A DNA stretch of 64,000 bases from the NCBI GenBank assembly GCA_038562375.1, contig JBCFAY010000005.1, positions 1 through 64,000 on the forward strand, written 5' to 3'. Of the stretch, positions 33,196 through 42,354 are shown in pieces. Within the stretch, counting starts at the first letter, position 1; every line of letters starts with the position of its first letter. The DNA is from JBCFAY01 sp038562375 (GTDB lineage Bacteria; Bacillota; Clostridia; Christensenellales; CAG-138). The notes beneath the pieces were generated by a model that was not told the origin of the DNA, made no database searches, and saw nothing but the letters and a program-made list of their open reading frames with translations. The position numbers were made by a program, and so were the translations under genes.

Positions 33196-34587
33196 TTACG
33201 CGTTAAACAGCCCCTCAAACCGACCCCGGATCACGCGCTTATGGACTTCCTCTCCCTTTCTTGAAAGCTCCTGTTCGTCGATCCCGGGAAATCGGCCGTT
33301 TTCCCAGACGATTTTCCCGTTTATCATGGTGAGCCAAACGTTTCCAACGACGCCGACGCGCGCGAGCAGGTTCATGGGATCGTGACCCGTACCGCAAAGC
33401 TCCAGCGCGTCCAAGTCGATCATGAACAGATCCGCCGCCTTCCCTTCGGACAACGATCCGATATCGTCGCGGCCGAGTATTTTCGCGCCTTCGACCGTCG
33501 CGCATTTGAGCATTTGATACGGCGTCACGCAGCCGCCGCGCGTCTTGGCAAAATAGGCCTGCATCAGATAACCCATGCGCAGCGTGTCGAGCATGCTCGA
33601 GCCGTCGTTGGTCGCGGATCCGTCGCAGCCGAGGCCGACGGTCATCCCCGCCCTTTGCATGGCCGCGATATCGATGATCGGATATCCGCCCAGCACGGCG
33701 GGTCCTGGGCAGTGCGCAAGGCCGGAGCCCGATTGCGCGAGCACGGAATACTCCTCCGGCAGAAGCTCCCACCCGTGCGCGAACCAGACGTCCTCGCCCA
33801 AAAACCCGATATGCCCGCACCAATCGAGCGTGCGTCTGTTATAGCGCGCGAGCATGATTTCAGTCTCGCCCTCCCCGAGATGCGTGTGCAGCCGCACGCC
33901 GTGCTCGCGGGCAAAGCGGATCGATTCGATATAGTCGCTCTCGTACATGTTGACCGGCTGGCAGGGCGCAACCACGATCTGCCTCATGGAAAACGGGTTG
34001 GGATCGTGGTATTTTTCGATCAGGCGCTCACAGTCGCCCAAGAATTCATCCGCGGTTTCGACCATGGCGTCCGGTATCGGGCTGCCGTATTTTTGGGAGA
34101 TCGAGTTCGCGCCGCGCCCGGCGTGGTAGCGGATCCCGAGCAGTTCCGCGGCGTCCATCTGCCGGTCGATATATTCCGCCCCGGGTTTGGGGTTGCAGTA
34201 TTGATGATCGAACGCCGTGGTGCAGCCGTGCTTGATGAGATCCGCCATCGCACTCAGCGAGGAATAGTAGATCACCTCATCGTTCACATAGGGGAATATG
34301 CGGTAGATCACGTCGAGCCAGTCCATCACGCCGATGTTGACATAGTCCACCTTGATCAGATTGCGCACGAACGTCTGGAAAAAATGATGGTGCGTGTTCA
34401 CCATCCCGGGATAAACGAACTTGCGGCTCCCGTCGATCACCCGCGCTCCCGGGGCCTGTATCCCCTGTGCAATTTGTTTGATTTGATTGTCTTCGATGCA
34501 AAGATCCACGTCGCGATAAACGCGGTCCTCCGGATCGCAGGATACGATTGCGCTGATATTCTTGATTAAAATTTCAGACTGTGACAT
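33196..34587 (-). CDS. Amidohydrolase, 8-oxoguanine-deaminase/chlorohydrolase type
   Basis: A 463-residue enzyme of the AtzA/TrzN/8-oxoguanine-deaminase branch. Metal ligands and catalytic residues are visible in PGMVNTHHHFFQTF, LHTHLGEGETE, WFAHGWEL and GLGCDGSATNDGSSM. The last block, GxxxDGSASND in most members, is typical of 8-oxoguanine deaminases. A purine or other N-heterocycle is the probable substrate. A broken iron-sulfur flavoprotein gene lies four bases upstream and a second amidohydrolase beyond it, so the three seem to form one operon. Confidence 0.86.
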   Translation of the reverse strand: MSQSEILIKNISAIVSCDPEDRVYRDVDLCIEDNQIKQIAQGIQAPGARVIDGSRKFVYPGMVNTHHHFFQTFVRNLIKVDYVNIGVMDWLDVIYRIFPYVNDEVIYYSSLSAMADLIKHGCTTAFDHQYCNPKPGAEYIDRQMDAAELLGIRYHAGRGANSISQKYGSPIPDAMVETADEFLGDCERLIEKYHDPNPFSMRQIVVAPCQPVNMYESDYIESIRFAREHGVRLHTHLGEGETEIMLARYNRRTLDWCGHIGFLGEDVWFAHGWELLPEEYSVLAQSGSGLAHCPGPAVLGGYPIIDIAAMQRAGMTVGLGCDGSATNDGSSMLDTLRMGYLMQAYFAKTRGGCVTPYQMLKCATVEGAKILGRDDIGSLSEGKAADLFMIDLDALELCGTGHDPMNLLARVGVVGNVWLTMINGKIVWENGRFPGIDEQELSRKGEEVHKRVIRGRFEGLFNA

Positions 34588-34591
34588 AGGA

Positions 34592-35153
34592 CTATCCCCA
34601 TCCCTTTTTCATTTTTTCCGCAACCTGCTCCAGCTGTTCAAGAATATCGGCTCTGTCGGAAAGCTCCGTCCGATCGGCGTTTCCCATCAAGACCGTGCCG
34701 ATATTTTCGACGTTCATATCCTGAAACACGGCATTAATTTCAAGCAACGCCCCGCCAAATTGATTTTCAAAGTCGGGAGCTGCCGCGCTCAGGAGGATTG
34801 CTCCCTTTTTGCGGCGATAGTTTCCCCCTGTCCTTTCGAATTCCGGACGCCCAATAGAGCTGCAGCCGGTCGATAAAAACCTTCATCGGCCCCGGCGTGG
34901 AGTAAAAATAAACCGGCGCGGCGAAAACGATATTGTCCGCTTCGTCGATCAACTGATAATATTGTTGCATATCGTCATGGATTGCACAAGCGTTCTGCGT
35001 CTGGCAGCGGCGGCAGTCCCTGCATGGACTGATCCTGAGCGAATAACAATCGAGCATCCGCTGCTCCGTGCCCACCCGCTCGAGGAAATGCCCTACCATC
35101 TGCATGGTTTTCCCCTTTTTCCGAGCGCCGCCGAAAATAATCAAAGTTTTCAT
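34592..35153 (-). pseudogene. Iron-sulfur flavoprotein gene with frameshift
   Basis: The front part (MKTLIIFGGARKKGKTMQMV, CRDCRRCQTQNAC cluster motif, APVYFYSTPGPMKVFIDRLQ) runs in one frame to about 34850. The rest (RPEFERTGGNYRRKKGAILL through EQLEQVAEKMKKGWG, stop at 34592) continues in another. The switch falls in TATTGGGCGTCCGG at about 34843-34856. Together they give a normal protein of about 187 residues, so the gene is either recently inactivated or carries a sequencing error. It sits between two amidohydrolases. Confidence 0.82.
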
Positions 35154-35357
35154 CAAAGGATTATTTCCCTTTTTGCCGTTTCCTGCCCGCCCGCAAAGAA
35201 ATGCGCGCACGACGGCTTAGCCCTTTCCTTTACCGGGCGCCGACCGATCGTAAATACTTTATTGCGAAGCTTATTTATCGCGCGCAGACTGCGCCGGAAT
35301 AAGCGCCCGGCTTGTCGGCGGGATTTTATTTCCACAGCCGAAGGCGTTGATCCTGGA

Positions 35358-36767
35358 TTATTTTTCAAATGGACCGACGCAAATTCGCTGGTTCCATAAG
35401 CTGTTCTCTATGCCGGAACGCATCTTGATCTCATAGGATTTTTTTTGCAGCCTGTAAAGGATATCCTGTTCGTCGACGTGCGGGATGCGGCCGTTCTCCA
35501 TGACGACCCTGCCGCCCACGACGGTCGTACTGATGTTGTTTTCGCACGCCCCGTACACGAGGCTGACCACTGGGTCGAGGATGGGCGCGGTATTGCAGTA
35601 CCTCGGGTCAAAGAGGAAGAAATCCGCTTTTTTTCCGGCTTCCAGCGAACCGAGCCGGTCGTCTTTGAAAATTGCTCTCGCGCCGTCGATGGTGGCCATC
35701 TCGACGACCTTCGTCGCGGGGATCACGCTCGGATCGCGGTAGAACGCCTTCTGCCACAGGGGCGAAAATTTCAGCACCTGCAGCATGTTCTGGTTGTCGT
35801 TGCTCGCCGCGCCGTCCATAGCGATGCCGACGGTCAGACCCGCATCCAGCATGTCCTTGAGCGGCATGGTCTGGTAGCCGATCATCATGTTGGAGATCGC
35901 GTTGTAGGAAATCCTGACGTCGTGGGCTTTGAAAAGCTCGATATCCCGCTTTGTCACGAGCGCGCAGTGCACCGCCAAAAACGGCGCGTCGAGTATGCCG
36001 GTCTCTTCGAACATTTCAAGCGTCGACATGCCGTGGTGCTCGCGGCTGAAAGCGTCGTCCTCCTCGGTTTCGAGCGTATGGATCGTCGTGAAGGTATGAA
36101 GCTGCTTTGCAAGACGCGCGCATTCGGCGAAATGCTCCTTTTCAAACACCCAGCTGATGCCCGGCGCGATCGCCACGTCGACGGAAGGATGCCCCGCAAG
36201 CTTTTTTGAAAGACGCCGCACGTCGTCAAAGAATTCCTGCGGCGTTTCCAGATGGTCGGATTCGGAGTATAGCGTAAAGCCGTTGCAATTGGTATATCCG
36301 CGGCCAAGCACCGCGCGTATGCCGAGATCCTCGAAAACCTGTATCATCACGTCGTTGATCTGCGGGCGGCTGTTGCAGTATTGATAGTCCAGCACTGTCG
36401 TGGAACCTGATTTTAGATGTTCGATGCAGCCCGCCATCGCCGCAAGATACAGCGCTTCTTCGTCGATATTGAAATAGGGTTTGCTGATGGCCTGTTCGAG
36501 CCATCCGATAAGGCGGCAATCCTTGCCCATACCCTTAAACAGGACCTGGAACAAATGGTTGTGCGTGTCGATCATGCCGGGAAAAACGAACTGGTCCGTC
36601 GCGTCGATGGTCTTCGCCGCGAGATACTTGTTCGACAGCGTTCCGGAATCCCCGATTTCCAGTATGGCGTCGCCTTTTACCGCGATTGCGGCGCGGCTTA
36701 GGATGCTGCGCTTCGCGTCCATTGTGATCGCCGTCGCGTTTACGACAAGAAGATCGATGTTCTCCAT
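35358..36767 (-). CDS. Amidohydrolase, chlorohydrolase/deaminase type
   Basis: A 469-residue paralogue of the 33196 enzyme. Metal-site blocks are PGMIDTHNHLFQVLF, TTIHTLETEEDD (the acidic residue replaces the usual HLGE form), LAVHCALV and GIAMDGAASNDNQNM. The first motif has HNH instead of the usual HHH, and HTLE instead of HLxE, so the metal coordination differs slightly and the substrate may differ from its neighbour. The C-terminal beta-domain ends GRVVMENGRIPHVDEQDILY. First of the likely three-gene operon; the regulator at 36986 is divergent. Confidence 0.85.
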   Translation of the reverse strand: MENIDLLVVNATAITMDAKRSILSRAAIAVKGDAILEIGDSGTLSNKYLAAKTIDATDQFVFPGMIDTHNHLFQVLFKGMGKDCRLIGWLEQAISKPYFNIDEEALYLAAMAGCIEHLKSGSTTVLDYQYCNSRPQINDVMIQVFEDLGIRAVLGRGYTNCNGFTLYSESDHLETPQEFFDDVRRLSKKLAGHPSVDVAIAPGISWVFEKEHFAECARLAKQLHTFTTIHTLETEEDDAFSREHHGMSTLEMFEETGILDAPFLAVHCALVTKRDIELFKAHDVRISYNAISNMMIGYQTMPLKDMLDAGLTVGIAMDGAASNDNQNMLQVLKFSPLWQKAFYRDPSVIPATKVVEMATIDGARAIFKDDRLGSLEAGKKADFFLFDPRYCNTAPILDPVVSLVYGACENNISTTVVGGRVVMENGRIPHVDEQDILYRLQKKSYEIKMRSGIENSLWNQRICVGPFEK

Positions 36768-36985
36768 ATGCCCTCCAATTCGGAGCGGTTTGTTATTTTA
36801 AAGCAATGGCCTCTAACCCGATAGCGTTCGACTATTCTTCTGAAATCCGCACAATTTTCTATAATGATATAATCATAAGCTTTATATGTCAATTTATTTT
36901 ACTATTGTAGAATCGATTGGCGTGCTTGACCTTTTTGGGGAATGAGAATACACTGAATTAACGTCATTTGCAGGGAGCGGATCAA

Positions 36986-37540
36986 ATGCAGGTAGGGAAA
37001 AAGCTCAAAGAGGATCGGAAGAAGAAAGGCCTTACCTTAAAAGATTTATCCGAACGAACGGGGATTTCCATCAGCCTGTTGAGCAATATCGAGCGCAACG
37101 TGTCAAGCCCAACGCTTGCCAATATGAATAAGATCGTCTCGGTGCTGGGCACCCAGATCCAGGATTATCTATCCGAAGAAAACAAGAGGCTGCATATTCT
37201 CGCGAATCCTTCGGATTTTCATGAGGTGCTGCGTCTAAAATCGGGCACCGTATACGATCTTGCCCTTTGCGGCGACAAACCGTACAAATGCGTCCGTATC
37301 ACCATACCGTCCGGAAATCATATCCCGGAATATTCCGTCGGCCTTCCCGAGGGCAATTTTGTTTTCATCCATAAGGGCGTACTGAAGCTGGAAGTCAACG
37401 GCCAAACCTACGTCGTCCAGCCGAGCGACGTGCTGTTTGTGCCGGGCGGCGTCCCGCATACGTTTTACAACGAATCGAACGAGGAGTGCGTAAGCTTTTG
37501 GTTTGCCGTTCAGCCGCTTTCTCAGGACGATCGGGGATAA
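36986..37540 (+). CDS. XRE-family regulator with C-terminal cupin
   Basis: The 184-residue product has a helix-turn-helix of the XRE type (about 3-60: LTLKDLSERTGISISLLSNI) and a cupin_2 domain (about 100-175) with VFIHKGVLKLEVNG and DVLFVPGGVPHTFYNES. The form is common for regulators of amino-acid, polyamine or nucleobase catabolism. ATG 36986 is preceded by GGGAG; the upstream in-frame codons lack such a site. It is divergent from the amidohydrolase operon and is its probable regulator. Confidence 0.9.
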   Translation: MQVGKKLKEDRKKKGLTLKDLSERTGISISLLSNIERNVSSPTLANMNKIVSVLGTQIQDYLSEENKRLHILANPSDFHEVLRLKSGTVYDLALCGDKPYKCVRITIPSGNHIPEYSVGLPEGNFVFIHKGVLKLEVNGQTYVVQPSDVLFVPGGVPHTFYNESNEECVSFWFAVQPLSQDDRG

Positions 37541-37607
37541 TCCCCGTTCAAAGGACACGGAAGCCCATGTGAAGGCTTGGCAAGGTCGGCGTCGGCGGGT
37601 GTAAATC

Positions 37608-37988
37608 ATGGGTTTTTGGATCTTTATGCTGATTATGGATCTGCTGATCCCGCTCATCATGATCGGGTTCGGCAGTTACTTTGCAAAAAACGCGCCGAAG
37701 GAAATCAATTGGCTTTTTGGATATCGAACCACGATGTCCATGAAAAACAAGGATACCTGGGAATTCGCGCACCGCTATTCCGAAAGGATCTGGCGCAAGG
37801 TGGGCTGGATCATGCTTCCAAGTTCGGTTATTGTCATGATCGCTTCTTTCGGGCAAGATGCCGATACCGTCGGAGTATTCGGAACGATACTGTGTTTGGC
37901 GCAGCTCGCCGTCCTGATCGCGTCGATTTTCCCCACGGAGGCCGCGCTCAGGCGGGCGTTTGATGAAAACGGCCGGCACAGGGAATGA
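37608..37988 (+). CDS. SdpI-family membrane protein
   Basis: A 126-residue protein with three or four helices. The SdpI hallmark INWLFGYRTTMSMKNKDTWE (about 33-52) and HRYSERIWRKVG follow the first helix. In B. subtilis SdpI gives immunity to the SdpC toxin; most homologues elsewhere have no known toxin partner and none is seen here. It follows the XRE-cupin gene by 67 bases and ends before a terminator, so they may be co-transcribed. The start has only a weak ribosome site. Confidence 0.85.
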   Translation: MGFWIFMLIMDLLIPLIMIGFGSYFAKNAPKEINWLFGYRTTMSMKNKDTWEFAHRYSERIWRKVGWIMLPSSVIVMIASFGQDADTVGVFGTILCLAQLAVLIASIFPTEAALRRAFDENGRHRE

Positions 37989-38017
37989 GCGGCGCGGCCC
38001 CAGGGTTTCAAGGAATA

Positions 38018-38046
38018 AAGAACCGCCCGATAGGCGGTTCTTGTTT
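38018..38046 (+). terminator. Intrinsic terminator after sdpI
   Basis: Stem AAGAACCGCC (38018-38027), loop CGATA, GGCGGTTCTT, then GTTTT. Confidence 0.88.
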
Positions 38047-38146
38047 TATCGCGGGATTTGGGGGGCATCCATACCATATTGTTCGCCACAGCCTGATGGC
38101 GCGTCCCGGCCCGGCTGCGAAAATTCAAACCCAAGCGCCCAACCGC

Positions 38147-39958
38147 TTAAAAATCGCGGAAACGGGGCTTGCGCTTCTCTACAAAGGCGGTCATGCCCTC
38201 CTTCGCCTCGCCTTCGGGCGTAAAGCAATTCGTCCAGCGGTCGTTTTCGATCGCGAGCCCCTGTTCGAAGTCCACTTCCATTCCCTCGTTGACGGCCTGC
38301 TTGGCCTGCTGGGCCGCGTACACGCTCTTGGACAGGATCTGCAGCGCCAGATCGTGCACGACGCGCATCAGCGCCTCGGGCGCGACGACCTTGTTCACAA
38401 GCCCGATGCGGTACGCTTCTTCCGCGCCGATCATATCCGTGGTGAAGATCAGCTTCTTCGCGGCACCCTTGCCGACGAGGCGGGAAAGCCGCTGGGTGCC
38501 CGTAAACCCGGGGATCAGGCCGAGGTTGACCTCGGGCTGCCCGAACTTCGCGCGGGAGGAGGCGATGCGGATATCGCACGCCATCGCGAGCTCGTTGCCG
38601 CCGCCGAGCGCGTAGCCGTTGATTGCCGCGATGACGATCTGCGGCAGATCCTTGATCTTGCAGAATACGCTTTGCGCGAGTTTGGAGATGGCCCTGCCCT
38701 CCTGCTCGCCCATGTCCCGCATGGCGGCGATGTCTGCGCCCGCCGCGAACGCGCGCCCGCCCGCGCCGCGCACGATCAACACCTTTACGGAAGGATCGTC
38801 TTTTAGTTTATCCGCCGCGGCGCCGATTTCAAGAAGGGTTTTTTCGTTCAATGCGTTCAGGGATTTGGGCCGGTTCACCGTCAGGTACGCGATGCCGCGC
38901 TCCGTATGAAAAAGCACGTTTTCCATGCCCATGTATTGCACTGCGGGAGCTACAAATGCCGCGCCTTCCGCCTTTGCCTTGTTGATCGCCTCGGTCAGCT
39001 TGGGCAGTATCGCGTTCAGATCGCCCACGACGCCCAAATCCGCCACGCCGAATATGGGCGCGGTTTCATTCTTGTTGACGGCGATGATGAGCCCCGAATT
39101 CTCCATGCCCGCGACGTGCTGGATCGCGCCGGAGATGCCGCAGGCGATATACACGTCGGGCCGCACGGTCTTGCCGGTCTGCCCGACCTGCCGCTCCTTG
39201 TCGATCCAGCCGGACTCGATCGCCACGCGGGAGCCGGAAACCTCGCCGCCGAGCGCGTCCGCAAGATCTTTAAGCGAGCAGAAGCCTTCCTTGCCGCCGA
39301 CGCCGCGCCCGCCGCTGACGAGAATTTTCGCCTTGCAGATATCGCCGCAAACTTGGGTTTTCGGGATGACCTCCAGTATTTCAACGTTCCTGTCCGAGGG
39401 AGAAAAGGCGATGCCGATGTTCCTTACAACGCCTTTTCGCGTTTCGTCGCGCTCGAGCGCCTGCATCACGCCGGGGCGCACGGTGGCCATCTGCGGCCGG
39501 TGGGTCTTGCACTGGATGATTGCCATCAGGTTCCCGCCGAACGCAGGGCGCGTCATGCGTAAAAGCTTTGTCTCCGGGTCGATGCACAGCGCCGTGCAGT
39601 CCGCGGTCAGGCCGGTCTTGAGCCTCGCGGAAAGGCGCGGCGCAAGGTCGCGGCCGATGGAAGAAGCGCCGAAAAGCACGATCTCGGGGTCGTTTTTCCG
39701 GATGATTTGATAGAGCGCCTTGGCGTAGGGCTCGGTTATATATTCGCCGAGCATGGGATCGTCGACCACGAGCACCTCGTCCGCGCCGTAGTAAATAAGA
39801 TCGTTCGCCTTTTGCGCGACGCCCGCGCCCAAAAGCACGGCGATCACCCGCTGTTTTAAATCGAAGGCCAGTGATTCCGCCTCGCCGAGCAATTCATAGC
39901 CGACGTTTTGGATCACGCCGTCGCGCTGTTCGATGACTACGTAAACATCCTTGCTCAT
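38147..39958 (-). CDS. Fusion of electron-transfer flavoprotein alpha subunit and enoyl-CoA hydratase (crotonase)
   Basis: A single uninterrupted frame of 603 residues. Residues 1 to about 325 are EtfA: an N-terminal domain with GADEVLVVDDP and the FAD domain with SGGRGVGGKEGF, GSRVAIESGWIDKERQ, VGQTGKTVRPDVYIACGISG and IIAVNKNETAPIF. After a short linker (EGAAFVAPAVQYMG) a complete crotonase follows from Met345 to 603, with VLFHTERGIAYLTVNRPKSL, the oxyanion-hole AAGADIAAM and PEVNLGLIPGFTGTQRLSRL. No ribosome site precedes the internal Met343/345 codons, so separate translation is unlikely. In other bacteria these are separate genes. It lies in an operon with bcd and etfB. Confidence 0.92.
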   Translation of the reverse strand: MSKDVYVVIEQRDGVIQNVGYELLGEAESLAFDLKQRVIAVLLGAGVAQKANDLIYYGADEVLVVDDPMLGEYITEPYAKALYQIIRKNDPEIVLFGASSIGRDLAPRLSARLKTGLTADCTALCIDPETKLLRMTRPAFGGNLMAIIQCKTHRPQMATVRPGVMQALERDETRKGVVRNIGIAFSPSDRNVEILEVIPKTQVCGDICKAKILVSGGRGVGGKEGFCSLKDLADALGGEVSGSRVAIESGWIDKERQVGQTGKTVRPDVYIACGISGAIQHVAGMENSGLIIAVNKNETAPIFGVADLGVVGDLNAILPKLTEAINKAKAEGAAFVAPAVQYMGMENVLFHTERGIAYLTVNRPKSLNALNEKTLLEIGAAADKLKDDPSVKVLIVRGAGGRAFAAGADIAAMRDMGEQEGRAISKLAQSVFCKIKDLPQIVIAAINGYALGGGNELAMACDIRIASSRAKFGQPEVNLGLIPGFTGTQRLSRLVGKGAAKKLIFTTDMIGAEEAYRIGLVNKVVAPEALMRVVHDLALQILSKSVYAAQQAKQAVNEGMEVDFEQGLAIENDRWTNCFTPEGEAKEGMTAFVEKRKPRFRDF

Positions 39959-39971
39959 CTTATTGTCTCCC

Positions 39972-40766
39972 TTAAATCACATGGCTTTCGTGCAGCCGCG
40001 CAAGTATGGCTTCCACCGCCTGGTCCGCCGTGAGCCCCGTCAAAACGGTCCCCTGCCCCTTCGGTTCCTTGGTGTAGGAGCGGATCACGTTGGTGGGCGA
40101 GCCCTTCAGGCCGATGGCGGCGGGATCGAGCCTATCGGAAAGCGCGTCGTAGTCGAGCATTGTGACAGGCTTTTCCTCCGCGTCGATAACTCCGGCGACG
40201 GTCATATACCGCGGCGCGCTCGCGCCGGGGATCGCGGTGAGCAGGCAGGGCGTCCTGACCCGGATCCTGTGATAGCGGTCCTCGAACTGGCGCAGCACGA
40301 TCAGCGCGTTTTCGCCCTCGTAGGAAACCTCCTCGGCGTAGCTGACCTGCGGGATGCAGAGGTGCTCCGCGATCTGCGGCCCGACCTGCGCGGTATCGCC
40401 GTCGATGGCCTGGCGGCCCGTGATGATGAGGTCGTAGCCGATCTTTTGGAGCGCCGCCGCCAGAATGGTGGAGGTCGCGAGCGTGTCCGAACCGCCGAAC
40501 TGCTTCCCGGAGACGAGGAACGCCTCGTCGCAGCCCATGGCGAGCGCCTCCCGGAGAGCAAACTCGGCCTGCGGCGGCCCCATGGAAACAACGGTCACGG
40601 TGCTTCCGGGGATCGCCTCGCGCAGGGAAAGCGCGGTTTCGATGCCGGCCTTGTCGTCGGGGTTGATGATGACCGGTATGCCGGTGCGGATCAGCGTATT
40701 GGTGATCGGATCGAGCTCTACCTCGCTGGTGTCCGGAACTTGCTTTATGCACACGATAATCTTCAT
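39972..40766 (-). CDS. etfB: Electron-transfer flavoprotein beta subunit
   Basis: A 264-residue EtfB beginning KIIVCIKQVPDTSEVELDPI. It contains the ADP/FAD-binding VVSMGPPQAEFALREALAMG and LIITGRQAIDGDTAQVGPQI segments. It pairs with the EtfA part of the downstream fusion and accepts or donates electrons for the acyl-CoA dehydrogenase. In clostridia the Bcd-Etf complex bifurcates electrons from NADH to crotonyl-CoA and ferredoxin; whether this one does is not shown by the sequence. Gaps of 10-13 bases to both neighbours. Confidence 0.94.
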   Translation of the reverse strand: MKIIVCIKQVPDTSEVELDPITNTLIRTGIPVIINPDDKAGIETALSLREAIPGSTVTVVSMGPPQAEFALREALAMGCDEAFLVSGKQFGGSDTLATSTILAAALQKIGYDLIITGRQAIDGDTAQVGPQIAEHLCIPQVSYAEEVSYEGENALIVLRQFEDRYHRIRVRTPCLLTAIPGASAPRYMTVAGVIDAEEKPVTMLDYDALSDRLDPAAIGLKGSPTNVIRSYTKEPKGQGTVLTGLTADQAVEAILARLHESHVI

Positions 40767-40776
40767 ACTTTGCTCC

Positions 40777-41919
40777 TTAGCGCACTTTCATGGAACCGGA
40801 GATCACCATCTTCATGACCTCGGAGGTTCCCTCATAGATTTCCGTGATTTTGGCGTCGCGCATCATGCGCTCCACCGGGTATTCGCGCGAATAGCCGTAG
40901 CCGCCCAGCATCTGGACGCAGACGCGGGTCACGTCGTTTGCGACGTCCGACGCGAAGAGCTTGCACATCGCGGCCGACGCGGAGTATTCCCTATGCGCGT
41001 CCTTATCGACCGCGGCGCGCCAGACCAAAAACCTTGCCGCGTCGATCTTCGTCTGCATTTCGGCAAATTTAAACTTGGTGTTTTGGAACGAGGCGATGGA
41101 CTTCCCGAACTGCTTGCGTTCCCGGACGTATTTGAGCGCCTCGTTCAAAGCGCCCTGCGCGATGCCCACGGCCTGCGCGCCGATGCCGATCCGCCCGCCG
41201 TCGAGCGCTTTCATGGCGATCTCAAAGCCGACGCCTTCCCGGCGCAAAAGGTTTTGCGCGGGCACACGCGCGTTCTGGAACGACACCTCGCAGTTGGACG
41301 CGGCGCGGATGCCCATGCGCGGGATGTTGGCGCTGATCTCGATGCCCGGGGTCTTCGTATCCACGATAAAAGCGGAAAAGCCGTCGGTCCCCATCGCCTT
41401 ATCGGTGACGGCGAACACCACCATGGTATCGGCAAAGCCGGAGTTGGTGGTAAAGACCTTGGATCCGTTCAATACGTAATCGTCCCCGTCGCGCACGGCG
41501 CTCGTCTGCAGGCCTCCCGCGTCGGAACCGGCGTTCGGCTCGGTCAGCGCGAAGCAGCCGACTTTGGCGCCGTCCACCAGAGGACGGAGGAAACTCTGTT
41601 TTTGCTCCTCGGTCCCGTTATCGAATATGCTCGCGCAGCAAAGGGAGGTATGCACCGAGATCGTGATGCCCGAGCTTGCGTCGACCTTGGAGATCTCCTC
41701 CATGCAAAGCGCGTAGGCCAATGTGTCCGCGCCCGCGCCGCCGTATTTTTTTGGGAAGGGGATGCCCAAAAAACCGCAGCGCTTCATTTTTTCCAGCAGA
41801 TCCATCGAAAAGGTTTCGGTTTCGTCCATTTCCCGCGCGATGGGGCGGATCTCCGTTTCCGCGAACTGCTTGTACAGGTTCTGCAGCAGCTGGTGCGATT
41901 TAGAAAGCGTAAAATCCAT
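40777..41919 (-). CDS. bcd: Short-chain acyl-CoA dehydrogenase (Bcd type)
   Basis: A 380-residue flavoprotein dehydrogenase. It shows the FAD/substrate blocks CFALTEPNAGSDAGG and DYVLNGSKVFTTNSGFAD, and the C-terminal ITEIYEGTSEVMKMVI with the catalytic Glu. ATG 41919 is chosen for the GAGAGGA just before it. The operon bcd-etfB-etfA/crt makes the central part of butyryl-CoA formation or beta-oxidation; thiolase and 3-hydroxybutyryl-CoA dehydrogenase are not in the window. Confidence 0.93.
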   Translation of the reverse strand: MDFTLSKSHQLLQNLYKQFAETEIRPIAREMDETETFSMDLLEKMKRCGFLGIPFPKKYGGAGADTLAYALCMEEISKVDASSGITISVHTSLCCASIFDNGTEEQKQSFLRPLVDGAKVGCFALTEPNAGSDAGGLQTSAVRDGDDYVLNGSKVFTTNSGFADTMVVFAVTDKAMGTDGFSAFIVDTKTPGIEISANIPRMGIRAASNCEVSFQNARVPAQNLLRREGVGFEIAMKALDGGRIGIGAQAVGIAQGALNEALKYVRERKQFGKSIASFQNTKFKFAEMQTKIDAARFLVWRAAVDKDAHREYSASAAMCKLFASDVANDVTRVCVQMLGGYGYSREYPVERMMRDAKITEIYEGTSEVMKMVISGSMKVR

Positions 41920-42354
41920 AACGATTTCCTCTCTTGCTTCTCGGGACGGCCCAGGCCGTTCCATCCATTATAAATTGAAAAAAAGTATTGCACATAGGGT
42001 CGGTTGCCGGAACCAGGGCCTCCAACGCGATTGCCCGGCAAACAGCGCCGGATAATTGGAGTGAAACGAAGCGGGACCCCGGCGGAAGGCCGGATCGTTG
42101 CGCCGTGCCGGTTTGCCATGATATCGGCCATCGTTTCTAAACTAAATACTTAGTACTTTGTAGTATATAATATTAAAATAATGAATTCAATAGAATTGTT
42201 GGCGGACAATAGCGGTTTTATAGGCGATAGCTTGACGAATTCACTTAGAATCACTATATTTAAGTATATGGTATTACTAAGATGCGCGCAAAAATATCCC
42301 GGATAATCATCGGTTCCCGATCGAAAAGATGGTTTAAGCAAGCGGAGGGTTTCT
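41920..42354. promoter_or_regulatory. Divergent control region of bcd operon and DAO gene
   Basis: 435 bases with no gene. The middle (about 42130-42280) is AT-rich with overlapping partial palindromes built on TAGTACTTTGTAGTATATAA and AGTATATGGTATTACTAAG, and two GAATTC sites near 42183 and 42237. Both outward promoters are probably here. The AGTATAnnnTATTACT elements may be GntR operators for the 43608 regulator. Confidence 0.5.
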
